Assembly: GCA_020721585.1 (NCBI GenBank)
Contig: DYMK01000004.1
Coordinates: 32,686 to 96,685, forward strand
DNA length: 64,000 bases
Source: Sulfuricurvum sp.
Lineage (GTDB): Bacteria; Campylobacterota; Campylobacteria; Campylobacterales; Sulfurimonadaceae
Direction: 5' to 3'
Under the pieces are notes generated by a model, which made no database searches, was not told the DNA's origin, and was given only the letters and a program-made list of their open reading frames with translations. Positions 54,029-64,000 of this stretch are shown here, one piece after another. Each line of letters opens with the position of its first letter. Positions within the stretch are counted from its first letter, which is position 1. The translations under genes and the position numbers were made by a program.

Positions 54029-54463
54029 TTAGGACAAAAGAGAAGTAATCTCCCCCTTTTTCTCCAAACACCCTTTTTCTATGCAGTTGATTTTGGGCAT
54101 TGGTTGCACGTACTGCTTTAACAGTTTTGCTATTTTTTGTGCATCGAATCCACACAGTTTTTCGTTTCCGATGACCATCAAGGGTCGGCGGATCAAAATT
54201 GGATGCGCCATCAACAGTTCCATCGCTGAAGCTTCATCCAATGTCTCGGGAAAAATTTCACCGTTTTTAATCGCAGGAGCAGCCGGATTAAACCAATCGA
54301 CGATAGGATTATCTCCCATAAAACTGCGCAGTGTTGGGGAATCTAAGCCATGTTCGAGAAGATTGCGTTGAATGAGAGTACAGCCACTTTGGCGAAGAAG
54401 GACTTTTTGTTTGGCATTAGCAGCACAAAAAGGTTTTTCATAAAAAATGACCAATGTGACCAT
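54029..54463 (-). CDS. Nitrogenase-associated ArsC-like protein
   Basis: 144 residues from the ATG at 54461-54463, overlapping the upstream stop by one base (TGATG). Resembles the ArsC/Spx-fold nitrogenase-associated proteins: VIFYEKPFCAANAKQKVLLRQ at the start, LMAHPILIRRPLMVIGNEKLCGFD in the middle. The first Cys is in the ArsC redox position (PFC). It probably affects nitrogenase metal or redox status. Cotranscribed with the wHTH-like gene from a sigma-54 promoter. It borders the remnants of the IS30 and nucleotidyltransferase genes. Confidence 0.8.
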   Translation of the reverse strand: MVTLVIFYEKPFCAANAKQKVLLRQSGCTLIQRNLLEHGLDSPTLRSFMGDNPIVDWFNPAAPAIKNGEIFPETLDEASAMELLMAHPILIRRPLMVIGNEKLCGFDAQKIAKLLKQYVQPMPKINCIEKGCLEKKGEITSLLS

Positions 54464-54705
54464 CACTCTACCCCAATAGCAGCACGACCACGACGGTTAA
54501 GGTAAAAGGTGTCAAATCCATCGTCCTCCACCGTCATACACTCCCCTAAATAGCCCTCAGTGTAGAGTTTTTCTATAACCGTGGCTACTGCATCATGATC
54601 CATCTTGAGGTATTGGGCAATATCTTCAGAAGCGTAAATATTATACTCCCACTCATCACTGAGGGTAAAAATGGCGTGCATGATGGTAAGTTGGATTTCA
54701 GACAT
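54463..54705 (-). CDS. Small winged-helix-like nif-linked protein
   Basis: 80 residues. Predicted helices and a turn (ASEDIAQYLKMDHDAVATVI) followed by LYTEGYLGECMT and a beta hairpin suggest a winged-helix fold. The surface is acidic, which is unusual for DNA binding. It is the first gene after a strong sigma-54 element and is coupled to the ArsC-like gene. I do not recognise a named family. Confidence 0.6.
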   Translation of the reverse strand: MSEIQLTIMHAIFTLSDEWEYNIYASEDIAQYLKMDHDAVATVIEKLYTEGYLGECMTVEDDGFDTFYLNRRGRAAIGVE

Positions 54706-54764
54706 GGGATTCCTTTAAAAGGGTGATTTGCTTTTTAAATTTTTTAATCATTCGCCAATTCAAT

Positions 54765-54778
54765 GCAACTTGTGTACC
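54765..54778 (-). promoter_or_regulatory. Sigma-54 promoter of the wHTH/ArsC-like unit
   Basis: The minus strand reads GGTACACAAGTTGC with TTGCA: GG-N10-GC, the best match in the window, about 60 bases upstream of the start. Confidence 0.65.
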
Positions 54779-54849
54779 ATCTTACGTGCAATGATTCTAT
54801 CAAAGGGATACCATAACTAAAAATAGAAATTTCAAAAAATCAAACAGTA

Positions 54850-55383
54850 CTAAGACTCTTTTGGTACACTTATGCCCAAACGATCTCCCTGGTGTGTTGG
54901 TCGTTTGATCCGCTCCAATTTGACCCTTTGACCATGCGTGATTGCCACTGCCATCGCATCGGTTATATCCAACGGTTTAATCTCTTGCGTAATTCCCAGT
55001 AGTTGTTTGACCATAAAGGCGACTTGTTCTTTGGCGGCTTTGGCTTTGCCCGTTAACGCTTTTTTTACCTGCAACGCCGTATATTCGGCAAATTCACCAT
55101 GCTCTTGCAACAATTTAAGCATCAATGCACCCCGAAATTGGGCTAATTTTAACACCGTTTTGGGGTTATGGGCGTAAAAAATATCCTCCATCGCCACATG
55201 GTCAATCGTATGAAGTTTAAAGAGCTGTTCGATGGCTTCGACCACTTGGGGAATTTGGTGTTGAAGCGATTCACTTTTGATTTTGATTAACCCCGCTTCC
55301 AGCAATCGAAATTTTTGCCCTTCGATAATAATGAGGGCATACCCGCAATGGCGTGTCCCCGGATCAATCCCCAAAATAACCAT
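54850..55383 (-). CDS. ruvC: Holliday junction resolvase RuvC
   Basis: 177 residues. [13 protein letters not shown] at the start holds the first catalytic Asp, [11 protein letters not shown] the Glu, and [13 protein letters not shown] the later Asp pair. Resolves Holliday junctions with RuvAB. Divergent from dnaA across the upstream origin region, the usual Campylobacterota order. Confidence 0.94.
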   Translation of the reverse strand: MVILGIDPGTRHCGYALIIIEGQKFRLLEAGLIKIKSESLQHQIPQVVEAIEQLFKLHTIDHVAMEDIFYAHNPKTVLKLAQFRGALMLKLLQEHGEFAEYTALQVKKALTGKAKAAKEQVAFMVKQLLGITQEIKPLDITDAMAVAITHGQRVKLERIKRPTHQGDRLGISVPKES

Positions 55384-55504
55384 ATTTTCCCCTTAAATCA
55401 AACTTATTCACACCCATGAATCGTGTTATTCACCTTTTTTACACCCTAATTATAGGGTAATATCGGTATTATTCCCTTCACTATTCACATATACAGGAAA
55501 CACA
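55384..55504. other. oriC1, upstream DnaA-box cluster
   Basis: Three DnaA-box-like sites in one orientation: TTATTCACA (55404-55412, perfect), TTATTCACC (55426-55434) and CTATTCACA (55481-55489). An ACCCTA-ATTA-TAGGGT palindrome is at about 55443-55457. With the cluster between dnaA and dnaN this makes a bipartite origin as in Helicobacter and other Campylobacterota. Confidence 0.75.
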
Positions 55505-56836
55505 ATGGCAAACATTGGCAGCATGGTCTTACAAATGCTTAAAAACGAAATCAGTGAGGTCGATTACACCCGCTACATCAAACAAATTCACTATAACGAA
55601 GAAGAGTCCAAAAGTAATTACGCCGTTTTTAACGCCCCCAATCCGTTGATCGCCAATTGGGTACGAACCAAATATGCCGATAAAATTTCCCACCTCTTTG
55701 AGATCAAAACGGGGGTAAAACCCACCATTTTTATTGGAACCCATAAAGCACCCCCCTCTACATCAACCAAAGAGACCCTAAAAACACCCAATCCCAGCGA
55801 TAAAGTACCCCATACGTTACTGAATCCTTCCTATACCTTTAACAATTTTGTCGTCGGGGGATCGAATAATTTTGCCTACGTTGCCGCCAAAAGTGTGAGC
55901 GAAAAAGCAGGCATCGTCTACAATCCCCTCTTTATCTATGGTGGCGTAGGATTGGGAAAAACCCATCTCATGCAAGCGGTGGGAAATGTGATGCTCGCCC
56001 AAGGGAAAACGGTCATCTATACCTCGGTCGAACAATTCCTCAACGATTTTAGCCGTCATTTGAGCAATCGGACGATGGATCGGTTCAAAGACAAATACCG
56101 CAAATGTGACCTCTTACTCATCGATGACATTCAATTTCTCAGCGGGAAAAATCAGATTCAAGAGGAATTTTTTCATACCTTTGAAGCCTTGCGCAATGAA
56201 AACAAACAAATCATCATCACCTCCGATAAACATCCCAAAAAAATCGGAGGGTTAGAAGAGCGACTCAAAAGCCGTTTTGAGTGGGGGTTGGTTGCGGATA
56301 TTCAACCTCCCGAATTGGAGACCAAAATTGAGATCATCAAGAAAAAATGTGAAATCAATCGGGTAAAACTCGATAAAGAGGTGATTAACTACATCGCGAC
56401 CATTATCGAAAACAATACCCGTGAGATTGAGGGGATTTTATCCAAACTCAACGCCTATTCCCAACTTATGGGAGTCGACATTAACATTCAATTTACCCGC
56501 AATGTTCTCAAAGAACAAATCGCCGAAAAACGAAGTAACATCACCATTGATACCATTGTCGACATCGTTTCCAAAGAACTCAACGTCAAAGCCACTGAAA
56601 TTCGCTCTAAAAGTCGTAACAGCAGCATTGTCTACGCGCGACGTGTCGCTATTTACCTCTCCCGTAATCTTACCCCCAACTCCATGCCCCAACTTGCCCA
56701 CTATTTTGGGATGAAAGACCATACCGCCGTAAGTCACACCATGAAAAAAATCCAAGAGCTCATGAAAAATGATGAAGATTTTAAAATCAAAGTGGATGAA
56801 CTTTCCAACAAAGTCTCCTCGTTAACCGATAACTAA
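55505..56836 (+). CDS. dnaA: Chromosomal replication initiator DnaA
   Basis: 443 residues. Walker A GGVGLGKTHLMQA near 150, Walker B LLLIDDIQFLSGK, sensor regions TSDKHPKK, and the DNA-binding domain IV signature (YFGMKDHTAVSHTMKKI). DnaA opens oriC and loads DnaB. The gene lies between two DnaA-box clusters. Confidence 0.96.
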   Translation: MANIGSMVLQMLKNEISEVDYTRYIKQIHYNEEESKSNYAVFNAPNPLIANWVRTKYADKISHLFEIKTGVKPTIFIGTHKAPPSTSTKETLKTPNPSDKVPHTLLNPSYTFNNFVVGGSNNFAYVAAKSVSEKAGIVYNPLFIYGGVGLGKTHLMQAVGNVMLAQGKTVIYTSVEQFLNDFSRHLSNRTMDRFKDKYRKCDLLLIDDIQFLSGKNQIQEEFFHTFEALRNENKQIIITSDKHPKKIGGLEERLKSRFEWGLVADIQPPELETKIEIIKKKCEINRVKLDKEVINYIATIIENNTREIEGILSKLNAYSQLMGVDINIQFTRNVLKEQIAEKRSNITIDTIVDIVSKELNVKATEIRSKSRNSSIVYARRVAIYLSRNLTPNSMPQLAHYFGMKDHTAVSHTMKKIQELMKNDEDFKIKVDELSNKVSSLTDN

Positions 56837-57023
56837 AATTACGTTTGTAATGGAATTTTAAAAAGGCTATAATTCGTACAGGTGAATGAATGTGAATGAA
56901 ATCACAGTGATTGATCACCTACGTTCACCCCAGTACTAAGGGATAAAAGGGTCTTTTTCACCTATTCACCCCCCCTTATTACTATTATTACCATTGATAT
57001 ATTATCTAATAAGGAAAGATCGT
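56837..57023. other. oriC2, DnaA-box cluster and AT-rich region
   Basis: GGTGAATGA (56881-56889) and TGTGAATGA (56891-56899) on the minus strand; CGTTCACC (56922-56929), TTTTTCACC (56954-56962) and CTATTCACC (56962-56970) on the plus strand. An AT-rich stretch follows (56976-57010) and may be the unwinding element. It abuts the dnaN ribosome-binding site. Confidence 0.75.
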
Positions 57024-58091
57024 ATGAAAATCACCCTTGAAAAATCGGTTTTAGAAAACATTTTACTCCACTTGCAACCTTTCTTAGAAAAAAAAGACGC
57101 TTCACAAATTACTTCCCATGTTTGTTTGACTACCGATGGAGAAACCCTCTTTGCTCAAGCTACTGATTATGAGATCGGATTGGTGTTACAAACCCATGCC
57201 CTAACGACCCTCGAAAAAGGGTCATTGACCGCCAATGGGAAGAAGTTACTGGACATTGTCCGTATCTTAAAAGACGAAGAAGTAGAGCTTGAACTGATCA
57301 AAGAGAATCTCCATATTCGTCAAAAACGGTCTAACTTTAAACTTCCTACCTATAAAAGCAGTGAGTTTCCTCTGTTTCCCACGATTGAGAATAAACCAAA
57401 AATTGCGATTAATGCGCAAGTACTCATCGAATCACTCAAAAAAATCACCCCAGCTGCTGATACCAATAATCCTAAGTTTGAACTCAATGGAGCCTTGATT
57501 GACATTAAAGCAACGTACATCAATTTTGTCGCTACCGATACTCGACGCTTAGCCTTAATTCACATTCAAACCCACAATGACCAAGAACTCTCTATTATCG
57601 TCCCCAAAAAAGCGATCATTGAAATTCAAAAGCTTCTGTTAGACACCATTGAACTGTATTACGACCAAACCCACCTTATTCTAAAATCAACCAACACCTT
57701 TTTCTTTACCAAACTCATCAATGGAAAATTTCCTGAATACACACGAATTATCCCCAAAGAGTGTTCCCGTAGCATCACCCTCCAAAAAGGGTCGATTATC
57801 AGTGCCATTAAACAAATCACAACCATCTCTAACGATCTAAAACTCACGTTTATGTCCGATTCTATCCTCTTTGAAAGTCTCAGTGATGATAACATTGAGG
57901 CAAAAACGGTCATAGAGATCGAAAATGGGTTTAAAAATCCGTTTATATTGGCCATTAATAGTCGTTATATCTTGGACTTTTTAGGGCAAATTACCACCAA
58001 CGATTTCACCTTAGAAGCCAACGAATCCAATCACCCCTTTGTCCTTAAAAGTGAACATTTCAAAACCATTGTGATGCCCATCGTAATGTAA
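57024..58091 (+). CDS. dnaN: DNA polymerase III beta clamp
   Basis: 355 residues from the ATG at 57024 after AAGGAAAG. Three repeats of the clamp fold; KFELNGALIDI and TRRLALIHIQ typify the family, and the C-terminus VMPIVM matches clamp ends. It tethers the polymerase to DNA. The start ten codons earlier lies in the AT-rich origin element and is unlikely. Confidence 0.95.
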   Translation: MKITLEKSVLENILLHLQPFLEKKDASQITSHVCLTTDGETLFAQATDYEIGLVLQTHALTTLEKGSLTANGKKLLDIVRILKDEEVELELIKENLHIRQKRSNFKLPTYKSSEFPLFPTIENKPKIAINAQVLIESLKKITPAADTNNPKFELNGALIDIKATYINFVATDTRRLALIHIQTHNDQELSIIVPKKAIIEIQKLLLDTIELYYDQTHLILKSTNTFFFTKLINGKFPEYTRIIPKECSRSITLQKGSIISAIKQITTISNDLKLTFMSDSILFESLSDDNIEAKTVIEIENGFKNPFILAINSRYILDFLGQITTNDFTLEANESNHPFVLKSEHFKTIVMPIVM

Positions 58092-58132
58092 TTTCTTTGT
58101 TTTAGCTTATTTAGGGTAAAATGAAGCCTTAA

Positions 58133-60471
<2,339 letters not shown>

Positions 60472-60472
<1 letters not shown>

Positions 60473-61872
60473 TGTCGTTTTATACTGAGGAGAAAGAGCG
60501 AGAACACCGTTTTGTGTTAGCCCTTCGGATGGGGCTTCCCATCTTTTTACTTTTTGGGGTTGCCTTATACGTCCTTGTGATAGGACGGGATGCAACGGCT
60601 GCTTCTTTTATCTTTTTATCCCTCATTTTATTGGTGGGTGCGATCTACTTTATCCTCTTTCTTATTTATCAAAGTACCTACGAAGCGATTACCGATACGG
60701 TCACCCACACCTTTAGCAATGACTATTTCTCCAAACTTTTTTACCGCTGGAGCAAAAAAGCGACCATCAGCGTTATGATGATTACCGTCGAGAATTTAAC
60801 GACGCTCAATAAGCAATACGGTATTAAAAAAGGGAATCACGTTTTAATAGAAATCGTCCACCAAATCAATGAATTTTTTACCACCAAAAAAATCAAAAAA
60901 CTCCCAATTTGCCGCTATAAGGGGGGGGATTTTGTCCTTTTACTGCAGCATGACAAAGAGACCATTGCCCCTTTGCTGGAACTTTTTTTGGCAAAATATC
61001 AAGAAAAAAATATCGATGAGATGGAGGTAAAACTCTCCTGTGTCTTATTGGATACCCACTACGTCAAAAAATACGAAGAGGTGATCACCCGTCTGTACGA
61101 AATTTTGTACGCTACTATGGATACACGACATGAAGAGGAAGAACTTATCCCTGCGCAATTGGAACGATCCGTTTTAGACGCGTTGCGATACAAACGCTAT
61201 TCCATCGCAACCCAATCGATCCATTGTGAAAAAATGTCCATGGAAGAGGTAACCTTTAAGCTCAAAGAAGAGACGGGAAAATTGATCCACCAAGGGCGAT
61301 TTGTCCCTTTGCTCAATCGTTTGGGAAAAATGCGTGAATACGAAAGCCATGTGTTGGAAACGGTGGTCAAAATGGCCTCGATGACTTCCACCCATTATGT
61401 CCTTTCTCTTTCGGCTGTGACGTTGCGTAATGGTCTTTTTTTTCAACACGCCCTTGAGACACTGCAACATTACCCTGAAGCGAAACATAAAATCATTTTG
61501 TTATTTGATGAAAAAGAGTATGCCCCAAATATCAAACGGTTTAACGAACAAATCGCTCAATATCGTGCGGTGGGCTATAAAATTGCCTTGGAGAGGTACG
61601 GGGGCAATCACATCACGATGATGTACTTAAAAGAGTTTACGGTCGATTTTGTCCGTTTTGACCCCTTTTATCTTCATCATATCCATGACAAAAACTACCA
61701 AAATATTGTGCATGGTCTCAATCTCATCGCCCATTTGTGTGGGGCAGTGACATGGATGGGGATGATTGAAAACAGCGAAGCGGATACCATCGCCCAATCC
61801 TTGAATATCAATTGTCGTCAAGGAAACTATTATGGAAAAATTACTCTAAAGGATACCAATGAAATACGGTGA
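60472..61872 (+). CDS. Membrane protein with degenerate GGDEF and EAL domains
   Basis: 466 residues. Two N-terminal membrane helices (IFLLFGVALYVLV and IFLSLILLVGAIYFILFL), a GGDEF-like domain where the signature reads RYKGGDFV, and an EAL-like domain without EAL (ATQSIHCEK) and with a diverged end (CRQGNYYGK). It is unlikely to make or cleave cyclic-di-GMP; it may bind it or act as a partner. It starts inside the gyrB stop and overlaps queF by 14 bases, so translation of three genes is linked. Confidence 0.75.
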
Positions 61873-62254
61873 AGCGCTTGTTGAAGCATTTGATGTGGAA
61901 AAAGATTTTGAGATTTGGCCCAACGCCCATGAACGTGATTATGTGATTAAGGTCACGTTGCCTGAGTTTACCTGTTTATGTCCCCGTAGCGGTTACCCCG
62001 ATTTTGCCACCATCTCTATCGAATACACCCCTGATAAATGGGTAGCGGAACTCAAAGCGGTGAAGTTGTACATTAATTCGTTCAGAAACCGCCATATTTC
62101 GCACGAAAACAGTGCCAACGAGATTTACAGCGTATTTGAACAAAAAATTGCCCCCAAGCGTCTTAAAGTGATTGCCGATTTTTATCCTCGTGGGAATGTC
62201 CATACGCTCATTGAGATCGACAGTGAAACGATGACGAAACGTAAAAAAATGTAA
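61859..62254 (+). CDS. queF: QueF, 7-cyano-7-deazaguanine reductase
   Basis: 131 residues, the short type. LPEFTCLCPRSGYPDFA has the catalytic Cys near residue 43, and ELKAVKLYINSFRNRHISHE is the family signature. It makes preQ1 for queuosine in tRNA. It overlaps the previous gene by 14 bases. Confidence 0.94.
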   Translation: MKYGEALVEAFDVEKDFEIWPNAHERDYVIKVTLPEFTCLCPRSGYPDFATISIEYTPDKWVAELKAVKLYINSFRNRHISHENSANEIYSVFEQKIAPKRLKVIADFYPRGNVHTLIEIDSETMTKRKKM

Positions 62255-62325
62255 GTCTATAAAATGCGTACTATCCGTTATTAACCTATCTTTTCTATAA
62301 TGTTACCTTTAAAGGAGGCTTTATT

Positions 62326-63426
62326 ATGCCATTTTCACCTCAAAAACGTTCAGGTACGTTCAATGGTATTGCGTTCGTCGCCATTTTTGCCGCTGCGGCG
62401 ACCATGATTGCTGAGCTAAGTTTTGTAAAACATTTAGGAATTTCACCTCTTGTTGTGGGGATTGTTTTGGGTATTTTTTATGCCAATACGTTGCACAACC
62501 ATCTCCCTAGCGCGTGGGAGAGCGGTATTACCTTTTCGGGTAAAAAAATTCTCCGTTTTGCGATTGTATTTTATGGATTTCGTATCACGTTTCAACAAAT
62601 CGAGGAAGTGGGTCTCCAAGGGTTTATGGTCTCCCTCCTTATGCTCTCTTCGACCATGCTTTTGGGGATTTGGTTGGGGACAAAAGTGTTTAAACTTGAC
62701 AACGATACCGCCATCTTGACCGCATCGGGGGCTTCGGTCTGCGGTGCAGCTGCGGTACTAGCCACTGAACCGGTTTTAAAATCCGAAGAGTACAAAACCG
62801 CCGTTGCGGTCTCCATGGTCGTCTTATTTGGGACGATTTCGATGTTTTTGTACCCTGTTTTGTACGCAGCGATCATTCAACCCGCTACAGGCTTTTTGCA
62901 CATGGCACCCAGCACTTTTGGGATGTATGTCGGAGGGACGATCCATGAAGTTGCCCAAGTGGTCGCCGTACCTGCCTCGGTTCCCGGTGCGGGAGCTGAT
63001 ATGGCAAACACTGCGGTGATTGTCAAAATGACACGGGTCATCATGATCGCCCCGATGCTCATCGTCTTGGGCTTAGTCTTAAGTGCGATGGCGAAAAAAA
63101 CGGGGGGAGCGGGTGCCAAAATCAAACTGGTCATCCCATGGTTTGCAGTCTATTTTATCGGTATGGCAGGGGTAAATTCCCTCATTAATATCTACACCGC
63201 GACTGCCCCCATGGAGACCGCATTGATGATTAAAGGGTTGATTGATAACCTCAATATCGTCGATACGTTCTTGCTCACCATGGCAATGACCGCGTTGGGG
63301 ATGGGAACCCGTTTTGCGAAATTCAAAGGATTAGGACTTGCCCCTATTTATACCGCAGGGGCAATGTTTGTGTGGTTGGTTGTCGGAGGATTTGTTATCA
63401 CTCAATGGGTGGTCGCGACGTTTTAA
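62326..63426 (+). CDS. YeiH/UPF0324-family membrane transporter
   Basis: 366 residues with about ten hydrophobic segments. GASVCGAAAVLATEPVLK and GMYVGGTIHEVAQVVA are family signatures. Annotated as putative sulfate exporters, but function is not established. A TATAAT -10 and AAAGGAGG site lie upstream. It precedes nifN on the same strand by 58 bases. Confidence 0.85.
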   Translation: MPFSPQKRSGTFNGIAFVAIFAAAATMIAELSFVKHLGISPLVVGIVLGIFYANTLHNHLPSAWESGITFSGKKILRFAIVFYGFRITFQQIEEVGLQGFMVSLLMLSSTMLLGIWLGTKVFKLDNDTAILTASGASVCGAAAVLATEPVLKSEEYKTAVAVSMVVLFGTISMFLYPVLYAAIIQPATGFLHMAPSTFGMYVGGTIHEVAQVVAVPASVPGAGADMANTAVIVKMTRVIMIAPMLIVLGLVLSAMAKKTGGAGAKIKLVIPWFAVYFIGMAGVNSLINIYTATAPMETALMIKGLIDNLNIVDTFLLTMAMTALGMGTRFAKFKGLGLAPIYTAGAMFVWLVVGGFVITQWVVATF

Positions 63427-63443
63427 GGTTGCTTACTCCTTCT

Positions 63444-63457
63444 CGCACACTTCTTGC
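63444..63457 (+). promoter_or_regulatory. Possible sigma-54 promoter of nifN
   Basis: CGCACACTTCTTGC: CG-N10-GC with TTGCA at -12 and CGCAC at -24 (first G replaced by C), 28 bases before the ATG. Confidence 0.5.
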
Positions 63458-63484
63458 ATAATCTGTGGCAACTAAGGAGTTGCC

Positions 63485-64000
63485 ATGGAATTCTCCCTCT
63501 CACGTCATGAACACAAACCGCTTCAAGTCAATCCCATCAAACACTCTCAGCCCATGGGATCAACCCTTGCTTTTTTAGGGGTCAAAGATTGTATGCCCCT
63601 CATGCACGGTGCGCAGGGGTGTGCATCGTATACGAAAGTCTTTTTTACCCGCCATTTTAACGAACCCATCGCCATTAATAACACATCAGTCAGTGACATC
63701 ACCGCCGTACTTGATGGGGGAGATTACTCGATACTCATGGCGATAGAGAACATCCAAAACAAAGAAAAAAATGTTAAACCCTCCATGATCGGTCTTCATA
63801 CCACCGGACTGACCGAGACCAAAGGGGATGATGTGCGTGGGGTGGGAACCCATATCGAGATCCCCTACGTCTATGTCAATACCCCCGATTATGAGGGGGG
63901 ATGGAGAGCGGATGGTCACTGACGGTCACTGCGATAATTGAACAACTTACGAATGCTGCTACTGAATGCAAACCCACTAAACTGCTTCTTCTCCCTCATC
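63485..64000 (+). pseudogene. nifN: NifN, interrupted by a one-base deletion; runs past window edge
   Basis: NifN pairs with NifE in the FeMo-co scaffold. The first frame gives 145 residues (MPLMHGAQGCASYTKVFFTRHFNEP is split here: MPLMHGAQGCAS and FFTRHFNEPIAI) ending in TGA at 63920-63922. At a run of six G (63895-63900), adding one G restores a frame that continues as MESGWSLTVTAIIEQLTNAA to the window edge without a stop and fits NifN, which is about 430 residues or more. This is either a sequencing error in the G run or a real frameshift. Cys in QGCAS is a cluster ligand. Confidence 0.85.

Noticed and set aside
53857..54048. Plus-strand 63-codon frame
   Set aside because: It is the reverse of the nucleotidyltransferase remnant and has no start site.

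Overview
The window looks like a near-origin piece of a Campylobacterota (Epsilonproteobacteria) chromosome, most like Sulfuricurvum or Sulfurimonas. The reasons are the ruvC-dnaA-dnaN-gyrB order with DnaA-box clusters on both sides of dnaA, futalosine-type menaquinone synthesis (mqnA), a Campylobacterota-like nrdA, and a nif gene set scattered among housekeeping genes. The assignment is inferred from gene content only.

Layout. 1-6.4 kb: a cut-off AAA ATPase, then nifE, a small unknown gene, nrdA and purB (minus strand). 6.4-9.1 kb: an RluA-type pseudouridine synthase and an OlsF-like two-domain acyltransferase. 9.4-15 kb: nifQ-like gene, flavodiiron protein, a 105-aa unknown, a SagB-type nitroreductase and tpx (all minus), divergent from nifA. 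15.2-16 kb: an 0.8-kb cassette bounded by 40-bp inverted repeats, with REP-like hairpins and one unknown gene. 16.1-23.5 kb: tRNA-Ala, metal/thiol membrane genes, phoH-like gene, nifU, nifS, a small phosphatase and gltX. 23.5-31 kb is accessory DNA: a C5-methyltransferase plus DUF262/DUF1524 module between perfect 45-bp direct repeats, a secreted unknown protein, a cytochrome c, and a MazF/PemK-like toxin gene between 88-bp direct repeats beside a DEAD-box helicase. 31-45 kb: redox and housekeeping genes, four tRNAs (Gly, Leu, Cys, Ser), and a FadL porin followed by two DUF302-like exported proteins. 45-48.5 kb: tatA, gmk, a receiver-domain repeat protein, a degenerate PLD-like protein and a LolD-like ATPase. 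48.6-54.7 kb: the second nif block (Tpx-like and NifX-like genes divergent from nifB-nifV-GNAT-DUF683-Cys-rich protein), then IS30 and nucleotidyltransferase remnants and a nitrogenase-associated ArsC-like gene. 54.8-62.3 kb: ruvC, bipartite oriC with dnaA, dnaN, gyrB, a degenerate GGDEF/EAL protein and queF. 62.3-64 kb: a YeiH-type transporter and nifN, which is broken by an apparent one-base deletion in a G run.

How it fits together. nifB, nifE, nifN, nifV, nifQ, nifU and nifS cover much of FeMo-cofactor and Fe-S cluster synthesis; nifHDK are not in the window. Seven nif-linked transcription units have a (G/A/C)G-N10-GC element that fits a sigma-54 -24/-12 promoter, consistent with control by the NifA encoded at 13.4 kb. 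The flavodiiron protein, Tpx and SagB-like enzyme in one of these units suggest oxygen and peroxide protection of nitrogenase.

The most unusual feature is a pair of accessory modules (restriction-modification-like, and toxin) 6 kb apart, each flanked by long direct repeats copied from the neighbouring resident gene. This is the pattern of insertion with long target duplication.
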